Positions 21,510-33,599 of a stretch of 64,000 nucleotides of DNA are shown here, one piece after another (within the stretch, counting starts at the first letter, position 1; each line of letters begins with the position of its first letter). The DNA is from Acanthosepion esculentum (lineage: Eukaryota > Mollusca > Cephalopoda > Sepiida > Sepiidae): the NCBI GenBank assembly GCA_964036315.1, contig OZ038509.1, positions 32,587,603 to 32,651,602 of the forward strand. The letters run 5' to 3'. The position numbers and the translations under genes were made by a program. The notes beneath the pieces were generated by a model. It ran no database searches. It had not been told where the DNA came from and worked only from the letters and a program-made list of their open reading frames with translations.

Positions 21510-24500
21510 TTGTTCATCAGCCTACAAAGCCCAATGCCATTAAAGGTAGATGATTTTTTTTTACTTTTGTTCATCAGCCTACAAAGCCTAATGCCATTAA
21601 AGGTAGAGGATTTTTTTTTTACTTTTGTTCATCAGCCTACAAAGCCTAATGCCATTAAATGTAGAGGATTTTTTTTTTACTTTTGTTCATCAGCCTACAA
21701 AGCCCAATGCCATTAAAGGTAGATGATTTTTTTTTACTTTTGTTCATCAGCCTACAAAGACTAATGCCATTAAAGGTAGAGGATTTTTTTTTTACTTTTG
21801 TTCATCAGCCTACAAAGCCTAATGCCATTAAATGTAGAGGATTTTTTTTTTACTTTTGTTCATCAGCCTACAAAGCCCAATGCCATTAAAGGTAGATGAT
21901 TTTTTTTTACTTTTGTTCATCAGCCTACAAAGACTAATGCCATTAAAGGTAGAGGATTTTTTTTTTACTTTTGTTCATCAGCCTACAAAGCCTAATGCCA
22001 TTAAATGTAGAGGATTTTTTTTTTACTTTTGTTCATCAGCCTACAAAGCCCAATGCCATTAAAGGTAGATGATTTTTTTTTACTTTTGTTCATCAGCCTA
22101 CAAAGACTAATGCCATTAAAGGTAGAGGATTTTTTTTTTACTTTTGTTCATCAGCCTACAAAGCCCAATGCCATTAAAGGTAGATGATTTTTTTTTACTT
22201 TTGTTCATCAGCCTACAAAGCCTAATGCCATTAAAGGTAGAGGATTTTTTTTTTACTTTTGTTCATCAGCCTACAAAGCCTAATGCCATTAAATGTAGAG
22301 GATTTTTTTTTTACTTTTGTTCATCAGCCTACAAAGCCCAATGCCATTAAAGGTAGATGATTTTTTTTTACTTTTGTTCATCAGCCTACAAAGACTAATG
22401 CCATTAAAGGTAGAGGATTTTTTTTTTACTTTTGTTCATCAGCCTACAAAGCCTAATGCCATTAAATGTAGAGGATTTTTTTTTTACTTTTGTTCATCAG
22501 CCTACAAAGCCCAATGCCATTAAAGGTAGATGATTTTTTTTTACTTTTGTTCATCAGCCTACAAAGACTAATGCCATTAAAGGTAGAGGATTTTTTTTTT
22601 ACTTTTGTTCATCAGCCTACAAAGCCTAATGCCATTAAATGTAGAGGATTTTTTTTTTACTTTTGTTCATCAGCCTACAAAGCCCAATGCCATTAAAGGT
22701 AGATGATTTTTTTTTACTTTTGTTCATCAGCCTACAAAGACTAATGCCATTAAAGGTAGAGGATTTTTTTTTTACTTTTGTTCATCAGCCTACAAAGCCC
22801 AATGCCATTAAAGGTAGATGATTTTTTTTTACTTTTGTTCATCAGCCTACAAAGCCTAATGCCATTAAAGGTAGAGGATTTTTTTTTTACTTTTGTTCAT
22901 CAGCCTACAAAGCCTAATGCCATTAAATGTAGAGGATTTTTTTTTTACTTTTGTTCATCAGCCTACAAAGCCCAATGCCATTAAAGGTAGATGATTTTTT
23001 TTTACTTTTGTTCATCAGCCTACAAAGACTAATGCCATTAAAGGTAGAGGATTTTTTTTTTACTTTTGTTCATCAGCCTACAAAGCCTAATGCCATTAAA
23101 TGTAGAGGATTTTTTTTTTACTTTTGTTCATCAGCCTACAAAGCCCAATGCCATTAAAGGTAGATGATTTTTTTTTACTTTTGTTCATCAGCCTACAAAG
23201 CCCAATGCCATTAAAGGTAGAGGATTTTTTTTTACTTTTGTTCATCAGCCTACAAAGCCCAATGCCATTAAAGGTAGATGATTTTTTTTTACTTTTGTTC
23301 ATCAGCCTACAAAGCCTAATGCCATTAAAGGTAGAGGATTTTTTTTTTACTTTTGTTCATCAGCCTACAAAGCCTAATGCCATTAAATGTAGAGGATTTT
23401 TTTTTTACTTTTGTTCATCAGCCTACAAAGCCCAATGCCATTAAAGGTAGATGATTTTTTTTTACTTTTGTTCATCAGCCTACAAAGACTAATGCCATTA
23501 AAGGTAGAGGATTTTTTTTTTACTTTTGTTCATCAGCCTACAAAGCCTAATGCCATTAAATGTAGAGGATTTTTTTTTTACTTTTGTTCATCAGCCTACA
23601 AAGCCCAATGCCATTAAAGGTAGATGATTTTTTTTTACTTTTGTTCATCAGCCTACAAAGACTAATGCCATTAAAGGTAGAGGATTTTTTTTTTACTTTT
23701 GTTCATCAGCCTACAAAGCCCAATGCCATTAAAGGTAGATGATTTTTTTTTACTTTTGTTCATCAGCCTACAAAGCCTAATGCCATTAAAGGTAGAGGAT
23801 TTTTTTTTTACTTTTGTTCATCAGCCTACAAAGCCTAATGCCATTAAATGTAGAGGATTTTTTTTTTACTTTTGTTCATCAGCCTACAAAGCCCAATGCC
23901 ATTAAAGGTAGATGATTTTTTTTTACTTTTGTTCATCAGCCTACAAAGACTAATGCCATTAAAGGTAGAGGATTTTTTTTTTACTTTTGTTCATCAGCCT
24001 ACAAAGCCTAATGCCATTAAATGTAGAGGATTTTTTTTTTACTTTTGTTCATCAGCCTACAAAGCCCAATGCCATTAAAGGTAGATGATTTTTTTTTACT
24101 TTTGTTCATCAGCCTACAAAGACTAATGCCATTAAAGGTAGAGGATTTTTTTTTTACTTTTGTTCATCAGCCTACAAAGCCTAATGCCATTAAATGTAGA
24201 GGATTTTTTTTTTACTTTTGTTCATCAGCCTACAAAGCCCAATGCCATTAAAGGTAGATGATTTTTTTTTACTTTTGTTCATCAGCCTACAAAGACTAAT
24301 GCCATTAAAGGTAGAGGATTTTTTTTTTACTTTTGTTCATCAGCCTACAAAGCCCAATGCCATTAAAGGTAGATGATTTTTTTTTACTTTTGTTCATCAG
24401 CCTACAAAGCCTAATGCCATTAAAGGTAGAGGATTTTTTTTTTACTTTTGTTCATCAGCCTACAAAGCCTAATGCCATTAAATGTAGAGGATTTTTTTTT

Positions 24501-26600
24501 TACTTTTGTTCATCAGCCTACAAAGCCCAATGCCATTAAAGGTAGATGATTTTTTTTTACTTTTGTTCATCAGCCTACAAAGCCCAATGCCATTAAAGGT
24601 AGAGGATTTTTTTTTACTTTTGTTCATCAGCCTACAAAGCCCAATGCCATTAAAGGTAGATGATTTTTTTTTACTTTTGTTCATCAGCCTACAAAGCCTA
24701 ATGCCATTAAAGGTAGAGGATTTTTTTTTTACTTTTGTTCATCAGCCTACAAAGCCTAATGCCATTAAATGTAGAGGATTTTTTTTTTACTTTTGTTCAT
24801 CAGCCTACAAAGCCCAATGCCATTAAAGGTAGATGATTTTTTTTTACTTTTGTTCATCAGCCTACAAAGACTAATGCCATTAAAGGTAGAGGATTTTTTT
24901 TTTACTTTTGTTCATCAGCCTACAAAGCCTAATGCCATTAAATGTAGAGGATTTTTTTTTTACTTTTGTTCATCAGCCTACAAAGCCCAATGCCATTAAA
25001 GGTAGATGATTTTTTTTTACTTTTGTTCATCAGCCTACAAAGACTAATGCCATTAAAGGTAGAGGATTTTTTTTTTACTTTTGTTCATCAGCCTACAAAG
25101 CCTAATGCCATTAAATGTAGAGGATTTTTTTTTTACTTTTGTTCATCAGCCTACAAAGCCCAATGCCATTAAAGGTAGATGATTTTTTTTTACTTTTGTT
25201 CATCAGCCTACAAAGACTAATGCCATTAAAGGTAGAGGATTTTTTTTTTACTTTTGTTCATCAGCCTACAAAGCCTAATGCCATTAAATGTAGAGGATTT
25301 TTTTTTTACTTTTGTTCATCAGCCTACAAAGCCCAATGCCATTAAAGGTAGATGATTTTTTTTTACTTTTGTTCATCAGCCTACAAAGACTAATGCCATT
25401 AAAGGTAGAGGATTTTTTTTTTACTTTTGTTCATCAGCCTACAAAGCCTAATGCCATTAAATGTAGAGGATTTTTTTTTTACTTTTGTTCATCAGCCTAC
25501 AAAGCCCAATGCCATTAAAGGTAGATGATTTTTTTTTACTTTTGTTCATCAGCCTACAAAGACTAATGCCATTAAAGGTAGAGGATTTTTTTTTTACTTT
25601 TGTTCATCAGCCTACAAAGCCCAATGCCATTAAAGGTAGATGATTTTTTTTTACTTTTGTTCATCAGCCTACAAAGCCTAATGCCATTAAAGGTAGAGGA
25701 TTTTTTTTTTACTTTTGTTCATCAGCCTACAAAGCCCAATGCCATTAAAGGTAGATGATTTTTTTTTACTTTTGTTCATCAGCCTACAAAGCCCAATGCC
25801 ATTAAAGGTAGATGATTTTTTTTTACTTTTGTTCATCAGCCTACAAAGCCTAATGCCATTAAAGGTAGAGGATTTTTTTTTTACTTTTGTTCATCAGCCT
25901 ACAAAGCCTAATGCCATTAAATGTAGAGGATTTTTTTTTTACTTTTGTTCATCAGCCTACAAAGCCCAATGCCATTAAAGGTAGATGATTTTTTTTTACT
26001 TTTGTTCATCAGCCTACAAAGCCTAATGCCATTAAAGGTAGAGGATTTTTTTTTTACTTTTGTTCATCAGCCTACAAAGCCTAATGCCATTAAATGTAGA
26101 GGATTTTTTTTTTACTTTTGTTCATCAGCCTACAAAGCCCAATGCCATTAAAGGTAGATGATTTTTTTTTACTTTTGTTCATCAGCCTACAAAGACTAAT
26201 GCCATTAAAGGTAGAGGATTTTTTTTTTACTTTTGTTCATCAGCCTACAAAGCCTAATGCCATTAAATGTAGAGGATTTTTTTTTTACTTTTGTTCATCA
26301 GCCTACAAAGCCCAATGCCATTAAAGGTAGATGATTTTTTTTTACTTTTGTTCATCAGCCTACAAAGACTAATGCCATTAAAGGTAGAGGATTTTTTTTT
26401 TACTTTTGTTCATCAGCCTACAAAGCCTAATGCCATTAAATGTAGAGGATTTTTTTTTTACTTTTGTTCATCAGCCTACAAAGCCCAATGCCATTAAAGG
26501 TAGATGATTTTTTTTTACTTTTGTTCATCAGCCTACAAAGACTAATGCCATTAAAGGTAGAGGATTTTTTTTTTACTTTTGTTCATCAGCCTACAAAGCC
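21510..26600. repeat. higher-order zone of the satellite (173-bp trimer, 634-bp and 1382-bp super-repeats)
   Basis: Three monomer types follow in fixed order: A (AGCCCAATG with AGATGA, 57 bp), B (AGACTAATG, 58 bp) and C (AAATGTAGAGGA, 58 bp), giving a 173-bp unit. A-type monomers recur at 21510, 21683, 21856, then 22144, 22317, 22490, then 22778 and onward, so trimers are grouped into 634-bp (11-mer) blocks. A distinctive A-rich block at 23124 recurs at 24506, 1382 bp (24 monomers) away. Confidence 0.9.
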
Positions 26601-27154
26601 CAATGCCATTAAAGGTAGATGATTTTTTTTTACTTTTGTTCATCAGCCTACAAAGCCTAATGCCATTAAATGTAGAGGGTTTTTTTTTTACTTTTGTTCA
26701 TCAGCCTACAAAGCCTAATGCCATTAAATGTAGAGGATTTTTTTTTTTACTTTTGTTCATCAGCCTACAAAGCCCAATGCCATTAAAGGTAGATGATTTT
26801 TTTTTACTTTTGTTCATCAGCCTACAAAGCCCAATGCCATTAAAGGTAGAGGATTTTTTTTTACTTTTGTTCATCAGCCTACAAAGCCCAATGCCATTAA
26901 AGGTAGATGATTTTTTTTTACTTTTGTTCATCAGCCTACAAAGACTAATGCCATTAAAGGTAGAGGATTTTTTTTTTACTTTTGTTCATCAGCCTACAAA
27001 GCCTAATGCCATTAAATGTAGAGGATTTTATTTTTACTTTTGTTCATCAGCCTACAAAGCCCAATGCCATTAAAGGTAGATGATTTTTTTTTACTATTGT
27101 TCATCAGCCTACAAAGACTAATGCCATTAAAGGTAGAGGGTTTTTTTTTTACTT

Positions 27155-29999
27155 TTGTTCATCAGCCTACAAAGCCTAATGCCATTAAAGGTAGAGGATT
27201 TTTTTTTTACTATTGTTCATCAGCCTACAAAGCCTAATGCCATTAAAGGTAGAGGTTTTTTTTTACTATTGTTCATTAGCCTACAAAGCCTAATGCCATT
27301 AAATGTAGAGGATTTTTTTTTTACTTTTGTTCATCAGCCTACAAAGCCCAATGCCATTAAAGGTAGAGGATTTTTTTTTACTTTTGTTCATCAGCCTACA
27401 AAGACTAATGCCATTAAAGGTAGAGGGTTTTTTTTTTACTTTTGTTCATCAGCCTACAAAGCCTAATGCCATTAAAGGTAGAGGATTTTTTTTTTACTAT
27501 TGTTCATCAGCCTACAAAGCCTAATGCCATTAAAGGTAGAGGTTTTTTTTTACTATTGTTCATTAGCCTACAAAGCCTAATGCCATTAAATGTAGAGGTT
27601 TTTTTTTTTACTTTTGTTCATCAGCCTACAAAGCCTAATGCCATTAAATGTAGAGGATTTTTTTTTTACTTTTGTTCATTAGCCTACAAAGCCTAATGCC
27701 ATTAAAGGTAGAGGATTTTTTTTTTACTATTGTTCATCAGCCTACAAAGCCTAATGCCATTAAAGGTAGAGGATTTTTTTTTTGCTATTGTTCATCAGCC
27801 TACAAAGCCTAATGCCATTAAAGGTAGAGGATTTTTTTTTTACTATTGTTCATCAGCCTACAAAGCCTAATGCCATTAAAGGTAGAGGATTTTTTTTTTA
27901 CTATTGTTCATCAGCCTACAAAGCCTAATGCCATTAAAGGTAGAGGATTTTTTTTTTACTATTGTTCATCAGCCTACAAAGCCTAATGCCATTAAAGGTA
28001 GAGGATTTTTTTTTACTTTTGTTCATCAGCCTACAAAGCCCAATGCCATTAAAGGTAGATGATTTTTTTTTTACTTTTGTTCATCAGCCTACAAAGCCTA
28101 ATGCCATTAAATGTAGAGGATTTTTTTTTTTACTATTGTTCATTAGCCTACAAAGCCTAATGCCATTAAATGTAGAGGGTTTTTTTTTTACTATTGTTCA
28201 TTAGCCTACAAAGCCTAATGCCATTAAAGGTAGAGGATTTTTTTTTTACTATTGTTCATTAGCCTACAAAGCCTAATGCCATTAAATGTAGAGGATTTTT
28301 TTTTTACTTTTGTTCATCAGCCTACAAAGCCCAATGCCATTAAAGGTAGATGATTTTTTTTTACTTTTGTTCATCAGCCTACAAAGACTAATGCCATTAA
28401 AGGTAGAGGGTTTTTTTTTTACTTTTGTTCATCAGCCTACAAAGCCTAATGCCATTAAAGGTAGAGGTTTTTTTTTACTTTTGTTCATCAGCCTACAAAG
28501 CCTAATGCCATTAAAGGTAGATGATTTTTTTTTACTTTTGTTCATCAGCCTACAAAGCCTAATGCCATTAAATGTAGAGGATTTTTTTTTTACTATTGTT
28601 CATCAGCCTACAAAGCCTAATGCCATTAAAGGTAGAGGTTTTTTTTTACTATTGTTCATTAGCCTACAAAGCCTAATGCCATTAAATGTAGAGGATTTTT
28701 TTTTTACTTTTGTTCATCAGCCTACAAAGCCCAATGCCATTAAAGGTAGAGGATTTTTTTTTACTTTTGTTCATCAGCCTACAAAGACTAATGCCATTAA
28801 AGGTAGAGGGTTTTTTTTTTACTTTTGTTCATCAGCCTACAAAGCCTAATGCCATTAAAGGTAGAGGATTTTTTTTTTACTATTGTTCATCAGCCTACAA
28901 AGCCTAATGCCATTAAAGGTAGAGGTTTTTTTTTACTATTGTTCATTAGCCTACAAAGCCTAATGCCATTAAATGTAGAGGTTTTTTTTTTTACTTTTGT
29001 TCATCAGCCTACAAAGCCTAATGCCATTAAATGTAGAGGATTTTTTTTTTACTTTTGTTCATTAGCCTACAAAGCCTAATGCCATTAAAGGTAGAGGATT
29101 TTTTTTTTACTATTGTTCATCAGCCTACAAAGCCTAATGCCATTAAAGGTAGAGGATTTTTTTTTTACTATTGTTCATCAGCCTACAAAGCCTAATGCCA
29201 TTAAAGGTAGAGGATTTTTTTTTTACTATTGTTCATCAGCCTACAAAGCCTAATGCCATTAAAGGTAGAGGATTTTTTTTTTACTTTTGTTCATCAGCCT
29301 ACAAAGCCTAATGCCATTAAATGTAGAGGATTTTTTTTTTACTATTGTTCATCAGCCTACAAAGCCTAATGCCATTAAAGGTAGAGGATTTTTTTTTACT
29401 ATTGTTCATCAGCCTACAAAGCCTAATGCCATTAAAGGTAGATGATTTTTTTTACTATTGTTTATCAGCCTACAAAGCCTAATGCCATTAAAGGTAGATG
29501 ATTTTTTTTACTATTGTTCATCAGCCTACAAAGCCTAATGCCATTAAAGGTAGAGGATTTTTTTTTTACTATTGTTCATTAGCCTACAAAGCCTAATGCC
29601 ATTAAATGTAGAGGATTTTTTTTTTACTTTTGTTCATTAGCCTACAAAGCCTAATGCCATTAAAGGTAGAGGATTTTTTTTTACTTTTGTTCATCAGCCT
29701 ACAAAGCCTAATGCCATTAAAGGTAGAGGGTTTTTTTTTTACTTTTGTTCATCAGCCTACAAAGCCTAATGCCATTAAAGGTAGAGGATTTTTTTTTTAC
29801 TATTGTTCATCAGCGTACAAAGCCTAATGCCATTAAAGGTAGAGGTTTTTTTTTACTATTGTTCATTAGCCTACAAAGCCTAATGCCATTAAATGTAGAG
29901 GTTTTTTTTTTTACTTTTGTTCATCAGCCTACAAAGCCTAATGCCATTAAATGTAGAGGATTTTTTTTTTACTTTTGTTCATTAGCCTACAAAGCCTAA
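27155..29999. repeat. second higher-order zone (1383-bp and 920-bp duplications)
   Basis: The variant pattern at 27327-27696 recurs at 28710-29079 (1383 bp, 24 monomers), and the pattern at 28825-29079 recurs at 29745-29999 (920 bp, 16 monomers). A block at 27962-28204 repeats the order seen at 21047-21289, about 6.9 kb away. Confidence 0.85.
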
Positions 30000-30472
30000 T
30001 GCCATTAAAGGTAGAGGATTTTTTTTTTACTTTTGTTCATCAGCCTACAAAGCCTAATGCCATTAAATGTAGAGGATTTTTTTTTACTTTTGTTCATTAG
30101 CCTACAAAGCCTAATGCCATTAAAGGTAGATGATTTTTTTTACTATTGTTCATCAGCCTACAAAGCCTAATGCCATTAAAGATAGAGGATTTTTTTTTTA
30201 CTATTGTTCATCAGCCTACAAAGCCTAATGCCATTAAAGGTAGAGGATTTTTTTTACTATTGTTTATCAGCCTACAAAGCTTAATGCCTTTAAAGGTTGA
30301 TGATTCTTTTACTGTTGTTCATCAGCTTACAATGTCTAGTGCCATTAAAGGTAAATGATTTTTTTAACTATTGTTTATCAGCCTTCAAAGCCTATTGCCA
30401 TTAAATGTAGAGGAGTTTTTTTACTTTTGTTCATCAGCCTACAAAGGTTAATGCCATTAAAGTTAGATGATT

Positions 30473-31596
30473 ACTAAATGAAGGTTTTGTAACGTTGTAC
30501 AGGAACAGAGCAAAATGTACAGGATATGTAGGATATCTAATGGTTGACCCTTGACTTGAAGAGGTTAAGATTGCGTTGATCGGTGAAGCATTCTTTGAGG
30601 ATGTCCTAGTGGAATATAAAGCGAATAAGGTTGAGTCGACTGAGTGTACATGCCCTGACAGATTCTAGCTGTGAAGGTCTGGACTGCTGGAACCAAGGAT
30701 TGTATTTCGCTCGAATATCTGCCATGAAAATAGCGACGGTTAGCGAGAGGATAGCAAAATTTCATCTGTGGGAAAGGAGCTGTAGGGTAAAAACACTTCA
30801 ACTACCCACAAGGCCACGCAAACGATATTAAACTTTGGAGGAGACAAATATTTTCTTGAGTGGTACAAAGAAGCGACCATGTTTTCTGCGTCTTTAGCGA
30901 TGGAATGTATATAGGAGTTCCACATGAGGTCTGGAGTGAGTTTGAGCCTCGTTAGGTGTTCCAGGCAAGTAGGCCTCGTTGAGAGCCCAAACGTTGATCA
31001 TGATTGCAGCGAAATCTGACTCTGGTAAAGCAGTTTTTTGGTGGCGCTCCCATAAACCGTGGTATCACTGAAAATTTACTGAAAATTTTCTGAGGAAGAT
31101 CGTTAATATATAACAAAAAGAAAAATGTAGGATCGAGAAGAGACACATCGAAAACTCCTGCATTGAACTCATGGGTTTCAGAGGACAGGTCATTATCAAC
31201 AACTTTCATGGACCTACCCATTAAGACTTAATAATGAAGAGGAAATTCTATGGATGCGGAGTTTGTGTAGCATCCCTCTACGCCATACCTTATCAAAAAC
31301 TTCGAGATGTCAAAGGCGACGGCTCAGGCGATGGATTTATTATCAAGTGCCCCATTGATTCTATGTGTAATGACAGTTATGACCATCAGCAGTGGTCTTA
31401 GAAGACACAAAATAAATACATACCGTTTGTCTCTTAGGTGGTTGTTTCTGTTGATGCGATTGATAGATATTGATGATAACCTCAAAAAGTTTACTGATGA
31501 CATTGAAGAGGCTGATGGTACGATATTGCGAAAGAAACGAGCGCATTCTTGTAAATTGGTCATACAGTTGACACGTTGCACAAACCTGATAATCAC
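30473..31596 (-). pseudogene. Jockey-like non-LTR retrotransposon, RT and C-terminus, 5'-truncated
   Basis: Reading leftwards on the - strand: YRTISLFNVISKLFEVIIN (RT N-terminal block), STADGHNCHYT, AFDISKFLIRYG at the first catalytic region, GVFDVSLLDPTFFFLLYIND, then a disrupted stretch where the YADD box should be, and a C-terminal tail containing YFHGRYSSEIQSLVP and LNLFKSRVNH. Stops and frame changes are frequent (for example near 31300 and 31225). No endonuclease domain lies upstream. After the ORF's end the - strand runs within about 75 bp into satellite monomers, so those monomers occupy the place of the LINE's 3' untranslated tail. Confidence 0.75.
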
Positions 31597-31619
31597 TACG
31601 CGAAACAGCTACTTCTAAT

Positions 31620-33289
31620 GATTAACGCTATACATTTATTTGGTGTGTATGTATGATTTAACATGTTTGAAAAATATTTATTGAAAAATTCTACTGAAGA
31701 TTTGTTAATAAATTTATAAAATTTTGAATGAAGGTTTTGGGGTCACTGGGAAGTCAGACTAGCAAAAATATGACTTTTCGAATAATCAACTCGTATCTTC
31801 AGAGTTTAGTTTATAAGTAAACCAAAAACATACTTTAAAAAAATAAATGATAGGTTAAATATCAACCTTTATATTAGTGGTTTGGAGGATTACTAGAACG
31901 TTTGTATGTGATGATGTAAAATATCTTTGGTAATTGTACTTCCGCTTGTCATCGTGGACTAAAATGAAGAACCAGTTTGTTTTTGGTATTTCAGAGGTTT
32001 GAAATTATTATCCTTCCATAGCTGAAGTTTATTGACGAAGGGACTGAATACTACAAGAATTTTAAAGGTTTGAACGTATCAACATTTTAAGACCCATTCA
32101 TCAATTTGATCATTCATGTATTAATTACTTCGTTCATTCATTCAGTCTTGAGTTATGTGTTAATTTATCAATTTATTCATTCAATCTTTCATTCAATTAT
32201 TTCATTTTCAATTACGGATTAAGCAATTTATTCATCTTATCATGTTAAATGTCTTTAAATATTTTTAAAATGTTAAGATCGACTTAAATCAGAAAACTTA
32301 CTACTTTTGACACGTTAGAAACTTATGTAAATATCATTTTATTTTCATTAATGTTATTTGTTTTTTTTTAATAATCAGAAAGTGCATCTGTTATGCTAAT
32401 TACGCTCTAACCTGATGATTTTTCAGAGCGAGGTCACAAAATTTTGTATTATTTAGATTTAATCACAGCTTTTGTTATTAAAAGTGTTCAAGGCTGTTAT
32501 TTTGCACAGATTTTTTTCCTATAAATAACCATTTTATATATTTGCATCCGTTTTCAACTGTTGTCTCTTTCGGCGATGATTTGCAATCCCTATTTCAATT
32601 GCAAACAATTTGGTGACCTTTAGGTTAAAGGAAGTCTTAGTCAGTCAGGCGGAAAACAATTTTATCAACTAGTAGCAAACTAGTCAACTGATATCAAAGT
32701 TGTTTAGTACCTATTTTTGCAGATTTTATTTTGACGTACCTATTGTTCATTTTATTACATTTTTGTGTTTGTTATAAAATCGTTGGGAAATCCCACAAAA
32801 AAAAATTAATGTATGTTTTTTCACATGACATTATCTCACCAAAATCGTTACCTTATTTCATTTGCATATTTTTATCATTTTTCTTTATTTTCTTCCATTG
32901 TCCGGTTATCTTTCGTTGGGGATAATGTATTGCATTTCATTTACATATTGCAAGCATATTACTTCTAACCGTTATTATTATTATTATTGCTTTAGTTCCT
33001 TTGACGTCTGGTGTATACACATTTCTTTCAGGGTCCCAACCAGAGACCTAACGTCAAAAATGGCATCATGACATTTTGCACTGATCATTTTCTGAGCCCC
33101 TTCCCCCCACAAAAAACCCTAAGATCACACACATTTTACATGGATAAATCCCTTCTTAAAGTGGAAAATCATTGAAAAATTCGTAAACTTAAGGAAAGCA
33201 CATATGCTAGGTGACAAAAATCTCCTGAGCCGACCAACATAGAAATGGATACAGTATGGGAATCAGTAATAAGGAGTGCCAGGGAAAAG
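31620..33289. other. AT-rich DNA, nothing identified
   Basis: Includes ATTC-rich low-complexity sequence near 32095-32215. No coding signal. Confidence 0.5.
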
Positions 33290-33384
33290 CAATAATAACA
33301 ACGAAAATTGCAATACGAGCTCTGATAAAAAAACATGCAATGATAACAGCAAAAATTGCAATATGAGCACTGGTAAAAAATGAA
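33290..33384. repeat. two-copy 48-bp tandem duplication
   Basis: Units 33290-33337 and 33338-33384 share CAAT[A/G]ATAACA, AAAATTGCAATA and GAGC, with about eight differences. Confidence 0.7.
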
Positions 33385-33599
33385 TGCTGAAGACATTAGG
33401 TTTATAATACCCAGAAATTCATACACAGATGTCCTCAGGGACACATGACATCGACATGAGCTACTGAAAAATTCCAGGCTCATTGAAGGGCATAATTCTG
33501 AATGGGTACACCCAAAGTGATACACAAATTCTTCCTATCAGCTTTCAATGCAAGGGTGGAAAAATAAGTTGACCTCGTCGATCAAGGGTAGGAGGTAAG

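Larger units (their letters stand above)
19821..30472. repeat. 10.65-kb satellite array, 57-58 bp monomer
   Basis: About 185 tandem monomers of the form T(9-11)-ACTTTTGTTCATCAG-CCTACAAAGCCTAATG-CCATTAAAGGTAGAGGA. Variation is confined to a few sites: ACT[T/A]TTG, CAT[C/T]AG, AG[CCT/CCC/ACT]AATG, AAA[G/T]GTAG, AGA[G/T]G, and T-run length. The left edge is abrupt at 19821; the last five or six monomers (30245-30472) are strongly diverged. All open frames here (for example those containing MFISLQS or MNKSKKK) are translations of the monomer and should not be annotated. The right edge abuts the 3' end of an antisense LINE. Confidence 0.97.

Noticed and set aside
19833..30358. Dozens of 60-179 codon open frames (MFISLQS..., MNKSKKK... 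types)
   Set aside because: They are translations of the 57-58 bp satellite monomer, in register only because 57 is a multiple of three; their ends follow monomer type.
19821..30472. CTGATGA followed by ACAAAAGT in every monomer on the - strand, suggesting a hammerhead core
   Set aside because: The invariant GAAA is replaced by an A-run, stem II would have two base pairs, and no stem III or cleavage triplet can be placed.
19821..30472. CRISPR-like array
   Set aside because: There are no unique spacers between the repeats; it is a head-to-tail satellite in a eukaryotic context.
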